Below are positions 19,042-26,209 of a stretch of 64,000 bases of DNA, in pieces. The translations under genes and the position numbers were made by a program. The first letter of the stretch is position 1, and every line of letters begins with the position of its first letter. This stretch comes from Chloroflexota bacterium (GTDB lineage: Bacteria; Chloroflexota; Anaerolineae; DTLA01). The notes below the pieces were generated by a model, which saw only the letters and a program-made list of their open reading frames with translations, had not been told where the DNA came from and did not search any database. Where the stretch lies: positions 22,532 to 86,531 of the forward strand of contig JADBJK010000031.1 in assembly GCA_014874485.1 (NCBI GenBank), in the 5' to 3' direction.

Positions 19042-19159
19042 AAAGAAAGCGCCCTGCGACGCGCGAACGTCCAGGGCGGCGGCTAGGGCGGGCCTATCGC
19101 CCCAGCGAGTGGATTGTAGCACAATGGCCCGTCCTGGCAAACGCTGGGGCGGGCTTTTT
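19042..19159 (+). ncRNA. Putative structured ncRNA, copy A (ends in intrinsic terminator)
   Basis: HP1 CGCCCTG-c-GACG-CGCGAA-CGTC-CAGGGCG (19050-19078); HP2 GCT-a-GGGCG...CGCCC-c-AGC (19082-19106); TAGCACAA (19117-19124); terminator stem 19127-19154 + TTTTT; same architecture as 21583..21706. Confidence 0.6.
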
Positions 19160-19174
19160 GCTGCGAGGCGGAGT

Positions 19175-19825
19175 ATGGACACGTGGAAAGAAACCCATAT
19201 CGTGGAAGGCAAACTTGAAGACCTTGCCCGGTATCTCTTGCGGAAGACGCGCCCCTACTGGCACGTTGACCTGGGCGAGGGCAAAAGCCTGCAGGTTCAG
19301 TGTGCGCGCCCGCGGCTGAACGCGCTGCCCGACCCCGATGATGCCATTTTGGAGATGGAAGCCTTCTTGCTGAAGCCAGACCCCGACAATCCCAACGCCG
19401 CCGTCGCATGGCCGGTAGGGAGCGCCGTGGAGTTTCGCCTGCTGCGAATCACAGACAACCGCACCGAGGTTACCGTGCAATGCCACTACCCGCAATTGAC
19501 CGACCGCGTGCAAGCCTTAATCGCTGCGGTTCTGGAGACGTGGCCCCATCCCGTGCAGAGCGCGGCGCAAAGAGTTGACGCGCCCCGGCCCGAGACCTCG
19601 GAGCCTGCGGTGCATAAGGGCGAAGAGGCAGACTGCCTCGCCGCTATCCGAGAAGGGCCTGATAGAGACATAATCAGATTATGGCGCGAAGGCTATACCG
19701 CCTCTGAAATCGCAGAGCAGAGCGGCTTCGCCAGCAAGACGGTGAGCAACCGCATTTGCGAGTTGCGAAAGACGTTTGGGGATGGCGTGGTGCCACGCCG
19801 CAGGCCTCACAGATGGAAAAACTGA
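19175..19825 (+). CDS. Element-encoded hypothetical with C-terminal helix-turn-helix
   Basis: C-terminal IIRLWREGYTASEIAEQSGFASKTVSNRICELRKTFG is a typical HTH; SD GAGGCGG. Confidence 0.7.
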   Translation: MDTWKETHIVEGKLEDLARYLLRKTRPYWHVDLGEGKSLQVQCARPRLNALPDPDDAILEMEAFLLKPDPDNPNAAVAWPVGSAVEFRLLRITDNRTEVTVQCHYPQLTDRVQALIAAVLETWPHPVQSAAQRVDAPRPETSEPAVHKGEEADCLAAIREGPDRDIIRLWREGYTASEIAEQSGFASKTVSNRICELRKTFGDGVVPRRRPHRWKN

Positions 19826-19910
19826 TGGAATCCGGGTATTGATTCCCTGGAATAGGCAGGGCTAGACTGGCGGGTGAAAGAACCCGCCAGTTTCTTTTGG
19901 GAGGACAGAC

Positions 19911-20072
19911 ATGCAAAGCCCAATCAGGTTTCGGCTTCTGTTGTCCGAGGAAGAGTACCACGCCCTGGTGCGCCTGTCGGAGCGGGAACTGCGACCGCTG
20001 ATGCACCAGGTGCGAGCCATACTGCGAGCGGAACTCCAGCGGGAGGGGCTTCTGGAGCCGACGCAGGAGTAA
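19911..20072 (+). CDS. 53-aa ribbon-helix-helix-like small protein (absent from supplied ORF track)
   Basis: MQSPIRFRLLLSEEEYHALVRLSERELRPLMHQVRAILRAELQREGLLEPTQE; upstream purine-rich SD GGGAGGA. Confidence 0.6.
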   Translation: MQSPIRFRLLLSEEEYHALVRLSERELRPLMHQVRAILRAELQREGLLEPTQE

Positions 20073-20125
20073 GAACTTGCCCCCGACGCTGGCACGCCGG
20101 GGGCGGGACAAAAGGGGGTTGTGTT

Positions 20126-20491
20126 ATGCATGGTACCAACGAGCGGGAGCGCTGTCAAATCTACGCCCAGGGGCGGGTTGTGGGCCACGTCCAGGGCGAC
20201 GTTTTCGTGAAGCGTGTCCGTGGGAGCGTCCACATGCTACGGAAACCCAGGGCCTGGGCGCTGGACTGCCAAAGCCTTGACGATGCCGAGGCCCTCGGAG
20301 CGCGGCAAGTGGAAGTCCACGACACGGAGTCGGGGCTGACCTATCGGGCCTCGGTTGCCCTGATTCGCGCGCGGGGCTTTCAGTTTGACCGCGGCTTCGG
20401 GCGGCAAATCGCCTTGCCGCTTGACCAGTGGAACATGGAGCGGCCAGGTGCGCCGAAGGCTGTGCAGTTGGGCCTTGCCCTGGGAGTGTGA
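20126..20491 (+). CDS. Element-encoded hypothetical protein
   Basis: MHGTNERERCQIYAQGRVVGHVQGDVFVKRVRGSVHMLRKPRAWALDCQ...; SD AGGGGG; overlaps into next gene region. Confidence 0.6.
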   Translation: MHGTNERERCQIYAQGRVVGHVQGDVFVKRVRGSVHMLRKPRAWALDCQSLDDAEALGARQVEVHDTESGLTYRASVALIRARGFQFDRGFGRQIALPLDQWNMERPGAPKAVQLGLALGV

Positions 20492-20495
20492 GGCG

Positions 20496-21173
20496 GTGGG
20501 CGGCGGCAACGGCGCAGGGTGGGTGCGAGTCCCCAAATCGGCGGCCTTTGACAAGCGGCTGTCGTGTACCGAGCGCCTTGTCCTAGTGGCGCTGCTGTCC
20601 TTTGACTTCTCCGACGCGCGGGGCAAGTCCAAAGGCTACTGCTGGCCGTCGGTTGGCACGCTGGCCGAACTTGTCGGACGTTCGCGTCGCACCATTCAGG
20701 CGGCGCTTGCCAGGCTTGAGGCCGTCGGCTACATCCGCGTTGAGCACAACGTCGGAGGCCCAGGTGGGGGAAGTAGCAATCGGTACCACCTTGTGCTGGA
20801 GAGCGACGTGCAGAAAACTGCACCTCGCTATGCGAGCGACGCGCAATTTTCTGCGAGCGACGTGCAGAAAATTGCACCCCCCGACACGCAGAAAATTGCA
20901 CCCGAAGAAGAAGAAGATAGAAGAAGCACAACCGAAGAAGAAGAAACTTACGACCCTCGCATTCGTGATTTTATGGACATCTTGAAAGCGACGGTTGCTC
21001 CGTCCACGTTTGGAGCCTACCTTGCGGATATGAGGGTGTCGGCCTCGGACGGGCTTTTGGTGGTAGCCGAAGCGCATGGCATGGCCGCCACGCGGTTGCG
21101 GCCAAAGGTAGAAAGCGCGGCGAAGCAGGCTGGTTTCGCCGCTGTGGTGTTCGCTGAACAGGCGGCGGGGTAG
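20496..21173 (+). CDS. Replication-initiator-like protein: N-terminal winged HTH, repeat linker, DnaA domain-I-like C-terminus (GTG start inferred)
   Basis: STLAELVGRSRRTIQAALARLEAVGYIRVE wHTH; SDVQKTAP/SDVQKIAP/DTQKIAP linker; C-term ILKATVAPSTFGAYLADMRVSASDGLLVVAEAHGMAATRLRPKVESA. Confidence 0.65.
   Translation: MGGGNGAGWVRVPKSAAFDKRLSCTERLVLVALLSFDFSDARGKSKGYCWPSVGTLAELVGRSRRTIQAALARLEAVGYIRVEHNVGGPGGGSSNRYHLVLESDVQKTAPRYASDAQFSASDVQKIAPPDTQKIAPEEEEDRRSTTEEEETYDPRIRDFMDILKATVAPSTFGAYLADMRVSASDGLLVVAEAHGMAATRLRPKVESAAKQAGFAAVVFAEQAAG
20801..20902. repeat. Four iteron-like repeats (core GCAGAAAAyTGC; second copy inverted) inside the initiator-like gene
   Basis: Cores at 20810-20821, 20843-20854 (reverse), 20864-20875, 20888-20899; followed by purine-rich tract from 20904. 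Confidence 0.75.
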
Positions 21174-21510
21174 AGTTGCGGCCTGTGCGCGCGGGACGGG
21201 AAGGGGACATCCCAGGACGCGGGAAGCCGCCATCCCGGCACCCCGCGCGGGGTAGGGGGGCATCATGCGAGACGAGATGCTGATTTGTAGCCCACAGGGG
21301 GGTTGTGTGTGGCAGTCTTGCGGGCGGGCAAGCCTTCAGTTGGGCCAAAAGCCCAGGCGGGAGACGGCGAAGGGCCGCCCATCTAAACGGCTGAAAAATG
21401 GCCCCTGTGCAACTTCCGACTAGGCGCATTATGTAAATACGTCAAGCCTTGCCGCGTCCTCATGCGCCCGAATGCGGGCGAGTAAGGCCATTGCCCCTAA
21501 ATGCCCCAGA

Positions 21511-21540
21511 GTGGCCAAAAATGGCCAAAAGCGGCCAAGA
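21511..21540. repeat. Three 10-bp phased repeats (g/a)(t/c)GGCCAAAA
   Basis: GTGGCCAAAA ATGGCCAAAA GCGGCCAAGA contiguous. Confidence 0.8.
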
Positions 21541-21582
21541 ACGACCTAACACTTTCGGGCCGACCTGTGCTATACTGTAGGC

Positions 21583-21706
21583 AAGCGAAAGCCCCCGCAA
21601 GGCCGCAACCTTCGGGGGCGTGGCCCGGATGGGGTAGCATCCGAGCGGGGATAGGATAGCACAACGCCCTGCCTGGTGCAAACGACCGGGCGGGGCTTCT
21701 GTTTTT
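21583..21706 (+). ncRNA. Putative structured ncRNA, copy B (ends in intrinsic terminator)
   Basis: -10 TATACT 21571-21576 with TG extension; HP1 GCCCCCG-c-AAGG-CCGCAA-CCTT-CGGGGGC (21591-21619); HP2 GC-c-CGGATG-gggtag-CATCCG-a-GC (21623-21646); TAGCACAA (21657-21664); 12-bp terminator stem with GCAAACG loop + T tract. Confidence 0.6.
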
Positions 21707-21862
21707 GACAGCATCAGTACACCATCATCAGAGCGAAGGGGTATAGGCGCATGGGGGCCTGCAGGGGCGTTTACGGGCATTTAGAGGCGCTGCTGGGCGT
21801 TGACGGGCGTGAAGTAGCCCAGGGCCGCAAGGAAGCGCATCTTGTCCCGTTCCCTCTTTCGC

Positions 21863-21950
21863 TTGTTCTGTTGGGCGACGTAGCCAAGTGGCAAGGCAGG
21901 GGTCTGCAAAACCCCGACCGCGGGTTCAAGTCCCGCCGTCGCCTCCACAA
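21863..21950. repeat. Right 88-bp direct repeat (candidate attR)
   Basis: Identical to 17596..17683, offset 4267 bp. Confidence 0.95.
21874..21947 (+). tRNA. tRNA-Cys (GCA), second full copy
   Basis: Identical to 17607..17680. Confidence 0.93.
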
Positions 21951-21981
21951 GGCTGTCATTCCGATGGCAGCCTTTGTTTTT
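21951..21981 (+). terminator. Intrinsic terminator after second tRNA-Cys
   Basis: GGCTGTCAT-TCCG-ATGGCAGCC followed by TTTGTTTTT. Confidence 0.8.
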
Positions 21982-22074
21982 CGCCCCTAACCCGGCGGAA
22001 CATGACCCACGTCATGGCACTCGCCCCAACATTCCGCTATACTCTCCTTGTAAATCCATTCACGGAGGAATGCC

Positions 22075-22542
22075 ATGAGCGAGATGCCGAAACCCGGCCA
22101 GGCCGCGCCTGACTTTGAACTGCCGTCGGACCGCGGCGACAAGGTCCGCCTGTCCAACTTCCGAGGCAAGAAAGTCGTCCTGTACTTCTACCCCAAGGAC
22201 ATGACTTCGGGCTGCACCAAAGAAGCCTGCTCGTTCCGCGACAACTATCCCCAGTACGAGGAACAAGGCGCCGTCATCCTGGGCGTCAGCCCGGACCCGC
22301 CCCAAAGCCACGTGCGCTTCAAGAGCAAGTACAATCTCCCCTTCCTGCTCCTATCCGACGAGGATCACAAGGTCGCCGAACAGTACGGCGTCTGGGGCGA
22401 GAAGCAGATGTACGGCCGCGCCTACCAGGGCATCCTGCGCACCACCTTCGTCATTGACGAAGAAGGCGGAATCGCCAAGGTCTTCACCAAGGTTAAACCC
22501 GACGGCCACGGCGAGGAAGTGTTGGGGGCACTGGCCGAATAG
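22075..22542 (+). CDS. bcp: Thioredoxin-dependent peroxiredoxin (BCP-type)
   Basis: PGQAAPDFELPSDRGD...YFYPKDMTSGCTKEACSFRD. Confidence 0.95.
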   Translation: MSEMPKPGQAAPDFELPSDRGDKVRLSNFRGKKVVLYFYPKDMTSGCTKEACSFRDNYPQYEEQGAVILGVSPDPPQSHVRFKSKYNLPFLLLSDEDHKVAEQYGVWGEKQMYGRAYQGILRTTFVIDEEGGIAKVFTKVKPDGHGEEVLGALAE

Positions 22543-22548
22543 GCCCTC

Positions 22549-24132
22549 TCACGGGTCAATCCGCAAGTTGGCGGGCTGCACCATCTCTATCCAGTAGCCC
22601 TGGCCCGGCGTCATCTGCTTCAGCGTGTTCGCCTCGGGCGGCACCGTGAAATCGTAGAGCAGCCACGGCGAATCCGGCCGGTCGGCCCTGTAGGTATAGA
22701 GCCGCACGTACTTGCCTGTAATGGAAGCGAGCGCATCGGACACGTCGCGCGGCTCAAGGGAAGGATAGCCGATCAGGTTGAGGCCCGTGATGAGGGGAAT
22801 CTCCGTAGACGTTACTACGCGCAACCCCGAAACGGTGAGCGTACAGGGTTCGGTGGCGCGGAGCCATATCCCGTAGCGCAGGTCCAGGGCATCCAGCCCG
22901 CCGGTCTGCACCGGAGCGCCGGGCTGGTACACCCGCCAGCGGCTGTTGGATGCGAAGGCGTCGTACTGCATCGCCATGTCGTACTGGCTCGCGATGCTGG
23001 CAAAGACGTTGCTCGGCGTCGTATCGCTGATCGCGATGGGGATTGAGACCAAGTTCCAGCCCGCCTGCAACGGCTGCGTGAACGTTACGACAGGCTTGGG
23101 CGTTGCGGTCGGCGTTGGGGTTGGCTGGGGCGTCGGAGTGGGTTGCATCCCCATCAGGCTGATGCCCGTGTAATAGTGGCGCAAAATCTCATCAAACGTG
23201 GCGCCGCGCCTGGCCATGGCGATGGCCCCCTCCTGACACATCCCGACGCCGTGCCCCCACATCCACGTGTACCCGCACTCGCAGGCGACGCTGCGGCAAT
23301 AGGGCAGCGCCTGCACCCACACGTCCTCGCTGTTCCGCGTGTGCCCGTCGCAGTGGCCGAAGTAGAAGGCGCGGATAATGCTCCCGCGGTATGTGGCGAA
23401 CACGCCCCGCGTCTCCTCCACCGCCTGGTTCGTGCGCGAGAAGTGGACGCCCTTCCACACCTGACAGTGAGTCGTCGTGCAGACGTTGGCCCCCTGGGCG
23501 GCGTGATTCCAAGAGGTAACGGCGTAACTGCGTGCGGCCACGGCCTGGGCTTTCAATGCTTCCAACGGCGCAGAGGGCGGCAATTCCTGGGGCACCACGC
23601 CCTTCACGTACTCCTCCAGGTCCATCTCCACAACCTGGCCGTCGGGCATGAGCACGCGGATGGTGGTCGGCGCGGCAGCGATGGCGACGTCAAAATCGGG
23701 GGACCACGCCTGCTCGGGCGGGGTAGCCATCAGGCGGAACAGTTCTTCCTCTTGCGCGGGCGTGGGGTTCTCCACCACCAGGTCAAAGTCCACGCGGGCC
23801 GTGCGGCCGACCAGCACCCGCACATAGGTCTGCGACATGTCCAGGTAGCCCGCGGCACGGATCGCCACCGTCCACTGGCCGGGGGGCGCGGCGAGACGAT
23901 AGTACCCATCCGCGTCCGTGTACACGCCGCCGCGACCGCCCTCCAGGTACACGAACGCGCTTGCCACAGGGCGCTGCGTCAGGATGTCCCGCGCCTGCCC
24001 CCAGATGGCCCCGCTCTCAACAGGCGGCGCGAATCCCAACCCTGTGCCCGTCGCGGGCGCAGATGCCCACGCGAGCGGCGCGACCCAAAGGCATGCGACT
24101 GCCAAGACAAAAGCCCAACGACGCGCACCCAT
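22549..24132 (-). CDS. SpoIID/LytB-domain secreted protein with N-terminal carboxypeptidase-regulatory-like domain
   Basis: VEMDLEEYVKGVVPQELPPSAPLEALKAQAVAARSYA; GHGVGMCQEGAIAMARRG. Confidence 0.88.
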   Translation of the reverse strand: MGARRWAFVLAVACLWVAPLAWASAPATGTGLGFAPPVESGAIWGQARDILTQRPVASAFVYLEGGRGGVYTDADGYYRLAAPPGQWTVAIRAAGYLDMSQTYVRVLVGRTARVDFDLVVENPTPAQEEELFRLMATPPEQAWSPDFDVAIAAAPTTIRVLMPDGQVVEMDLEEYVKGVVPQELPPSAPLEALKAQAVAARSYAVTSWNHAAQGANVCTTTHCQVWKGVHFSRTNQAVEETRGVFATYRGSIIRAFYFGHCDGHTRNSEDVWVQALPYCRSVACECGYTWMWGHGVGMCQEGAIAMARRGATFDEILRHYYTGISLMGMQPTPTPQPTPTPTATPKPVVTFTQPLQAGWNLVSIPIAISDTTPSNVFASIASQYDMAMQYDAFASNSRWRVYQPGAPVQTGGLDALDLRYGIWLRATEPCTLTVSGLRVVTSTEIPLITGLNLIGYPSLEPRDVSDALASITGKYVRLYTYRADRPDSPWLLYDFTVPPEANTLKQMTPGQGYWIEMVQPANLRIDP

Positions 24133-24203
24133 AGCGTCTCCCCGGAATAGGGTTCCCTCTCATCCAAGAAAACGCGCCATGCCGCCGCAAGGTACGGCGA
24201 GAC

Positions 24204-25091
24204 TCAACGCGGAGTCTGCTTGAGTATCTGGAATCGGTTTGCCACCATGATGCCCAGCAGGATCGCCCCCATGCCGACGAGCGATGTCCAGTGGATGTTC
24301 TCGCCCAGGAGCAGCCACCCCCAGAACAGCGCCCCAATGGGGATGATGTAGGTTACCAGGGACGCCTGAACAGCGCCGCCGTGTTCCAGGATCCAATAGT
24401 AGATGAGGTAGGCGATCGCCGTGCCCAGGAACGACAGCGCCAGCGTGGAGCCCCAGGCCTTCAGCGAAGGCGAGAGGGCAAACGGCCGCTCAAACGCAAG
24501 GGCCAGCGGCACGGTGATGGTGAACCCGGCCAGCAACATGCCCGTGGACAGCACGGCCGGCTCATGCCCCGCCAGATGCCGCCGCGCGAACACCGCCGCG
24601 ATGGCGTAACTCAAGCCCGCGCCGATGACGGCCAGGTCGCCGAGGATGTTGTGCGTAACGCCGGCCCGAAGGTCGGGCGCGACGAGCACCACAACCCCCG
24701 CGAAGCCGATCACCACGCCGGCCGCCTTGAATCCGTCCATGCGCTCGCCCTTTGACCAGAAGTGCGCCAAGATGACGGTGAACAAGGGCATCGTCCCCGT
24801 GAGAATCGCCGCAAGGGCGCTGGAGATGTGCAGTTCGCCCCAGTTGATGAGGCCATAGGGGATGAGCGTGTTGAACAGGCCCATGACGAACAGCGGCCGC
24901 CAGAGTTCGCGCGACGGCAGTCGCTGCCCCCGCAGGAGCAGGTAGGCGGCCAGCAATCCGCCGCCCAGCCCCGTGCGCAGCATCACGAACGTCAGCGGCG
25001 TGATCTCCGCCACGCTGACCTTGATGAACATGTACGACGCGCCCCAGATGGTGCCCAACAGGAGCAGCATGAACGCATTCTGCAATGGCAT
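24204..25091 (-). CDS. DMT-superfamily EamA transporter
   Basis: 10 TM repeats, GTIWGASYMFIKVSV, WGSTLALSFLGTAIAYLIYYWIL. Confidence 0.88.
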   Translation of the reverse strand: MPLQNAFMLLLLGTIWGASYMFIKVSVAEITPLTFVMLRTGLGGGLLAAYLLLRGQRLPSRELWRPLFVMGLFNTLIPYGLINWGELHISSALAAILTGTMPLFTVILAHFWSKGERMDGFKAAGVVIGFAGVVVLVAPDLRAGVTHNILGDLAVIGAGLSYAIAAVFARRHLAGHEPAVLSTGMLLAGFTITVPLALAFERPFALSPSLKAWGSTLALSFLGTAIAYLIYYWILEHGGAVQASLVTYIIPIGALFWGWLLLGENIHWTSLVGMGAILLGIMVANRFQILKQTPR

Positions 25092-25136
25092 ATCGTTCTC
25101 CTGCGTTTGAGATGTCCGTTGGAACGCGCTCCGCGG

Positions 25137-25439
25137 CTACAGCAAGGCGGAGAGCAGCCAATAAGCGAGCATGCCCGCGAAGATCGTCCACAGCACCGAC
25201 CGCGTGCGCCAGGCCACCACAACCCCCACCGCGGCAGCAGGGATTTGAGGCCCCAACGTCAGGCGGCGGTCAACGAGAAGCACGGCGGGTGCGATGAGCG
25301 CCGACAGAATCGCCACAGGCACCAGTTGCAGGTACCGCAGGACCGGCCTCGGGAGTTCCCGCGACAGCAGCGGCATCATCGCGAACCGCGTCAGGTACGT
25401 TGCCAGCGCCATGCCGGCGAACACGGCCCAGGGATTCAA
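25137..25439 (-). CDS. azlD: AzlD-family branched-chain amino acid transport protein (TTG start, TTGA overlap)
   Basis: NPWAVFAGMALATYLTRFAMMPLL; adjacent to azlC. Confidence 0.78.
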   Translation of the reverse strand: MNPWAVFAGMALATYLTRFAMMPLLSRELPRPVLRYLQLVPVAILSALIAPAVLLVDRRLTLGPQIPAAAVGVVVAWRTRSVLWTIFAGMLAYWLLSALL

Positions 25440-26134
25440 CTCCGCGCGCCCCCTTCCCGCGCGGCAGCCAGGCCCGCCAGCGACCCCAGCAGCCCCGCGC
25501 CGATGATGTGCCAGTTCCCCGGAAGCCACACCGCGCCCAAGACCGCCGCAACCGCCGCAACACCCGCCGCCACCGCCGAGGCGCGCCCCTTGAAAAACGA
25601 CGCCGCCAGGCCGATGAACGCCAGCGGGAACACCATCTCCAGCCCGTACCGCGACAGGTCGGGGATGGACTGCCCCGCCACCGCGCCCGCCAGCCCCGAC
25701 GGCCACCACACGACCCAGATGCACAGGTTCGCGCCTAGAAAGTGCCACTCGCTGCCCCTGCCCCGCTCATACGCCGCGATGGCGGTCGCATACGACTCAT
25801 CCGACATCCACAGCGCCAGGAGCATCTTCCACCGCAGCGGGAGGTGCTTCAAGTAGGGCGCGACAGAGGCCCCCATCAGCAGGTGCCGCAGGTTGATGAT
25901 GAGCGTCGTCAGCATGATGGCGCTCGGAGTCGCCGAGAGCCACATGCCCAGCGCCGCGAACTGCGAGGACCCCGCGTGGACGATGGCTGACATCCCGGCC
26001 GTCTCCACCGGAGACAGACCGACTGCCCTCGCCGCCACACCGTACACCAAGCCGAACATCACAACGCCCGGCGTCAACGGCAGGGCGTCCAGGAATCCGC
26101 GTGCAAGCGATGCTGACCGACGGGTTGCACTCAT
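25436..26134 (-). CDS. azlC: AzlC-family branched-chain amino acid permease
   Basis: RGFLDALPLTPGVVMFGLVYGVAARAVGLSPVETAGMSAIVHAGSSQFAAL. Confidence 0.88.
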   Translation of the reverse strand: MSATRRSASLARGFLDALPLTPGVVMFGLVYGVAARAVGLSPVETAGMSAIVHAGSSQFAALGMWLSATPSAIMLTTLIINLRHLLMGASVAPYLKHLPLRWKMLLALWMSDESYATAIAAYERGRGSEWHFLGANLCIWVVWWPSGLAGAVAGQSIPDLSRYGLEMVFPLAFIGLAASFFKGRASAVAAGVAAVAAVLGAVWLPGNWHIIGAGLLGSLAGLAAAREGGARS

Positions 26135-26209
26135 TGGGAATATATGATACCATTCCGCCGCCAGAACGCAAAAAGACGGCGGCTCGCATCGCGCTCCCAG
26201 GAGGCGACC

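Larger units (their letters stand above)
17596..21950 (+). mobile_element. Small integrative element (~4.27 kb) integrated at tRNA-Cys
   Basis: 88-bp perfect direct repeats at both ends, tyrosine recombinase next to the left repeat, HTH/RHH/initiator-like cargo. Confidence 0.85.

Noticed and set aside
19042-19174. RNA copy A as a cis riboswitch/attenuator for the 19175 gene
   Set aside because: The terminator ends 16 nt before the ATG, so it is possible, but copy B has no gene correctly placed downstream; a discrete sRNA fits both copies better. Not excluded.
21265-21423. 52-aa ORF MRDEMLICSPQGGCVWQSCGRASLQLGQK... in the element
   Set aside because: No clear SD or family resemblance; region looks noncoding/regulatory. 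Left unassigned.
17596-21950. Element as a complete prophage or conjugative element
   Set aside because: No capsid, terminase, portal, relaxase, T4SS or coupling protein gene between the direct repeats.
21751-21990. 79-aa ORF MGACRGVYGHLEALLG... running through the second tRNA-Cys
   Set aside because: Reads through tRNA and att repeat; frame shared with 17550..17798 only because of the duplicated tRNA.
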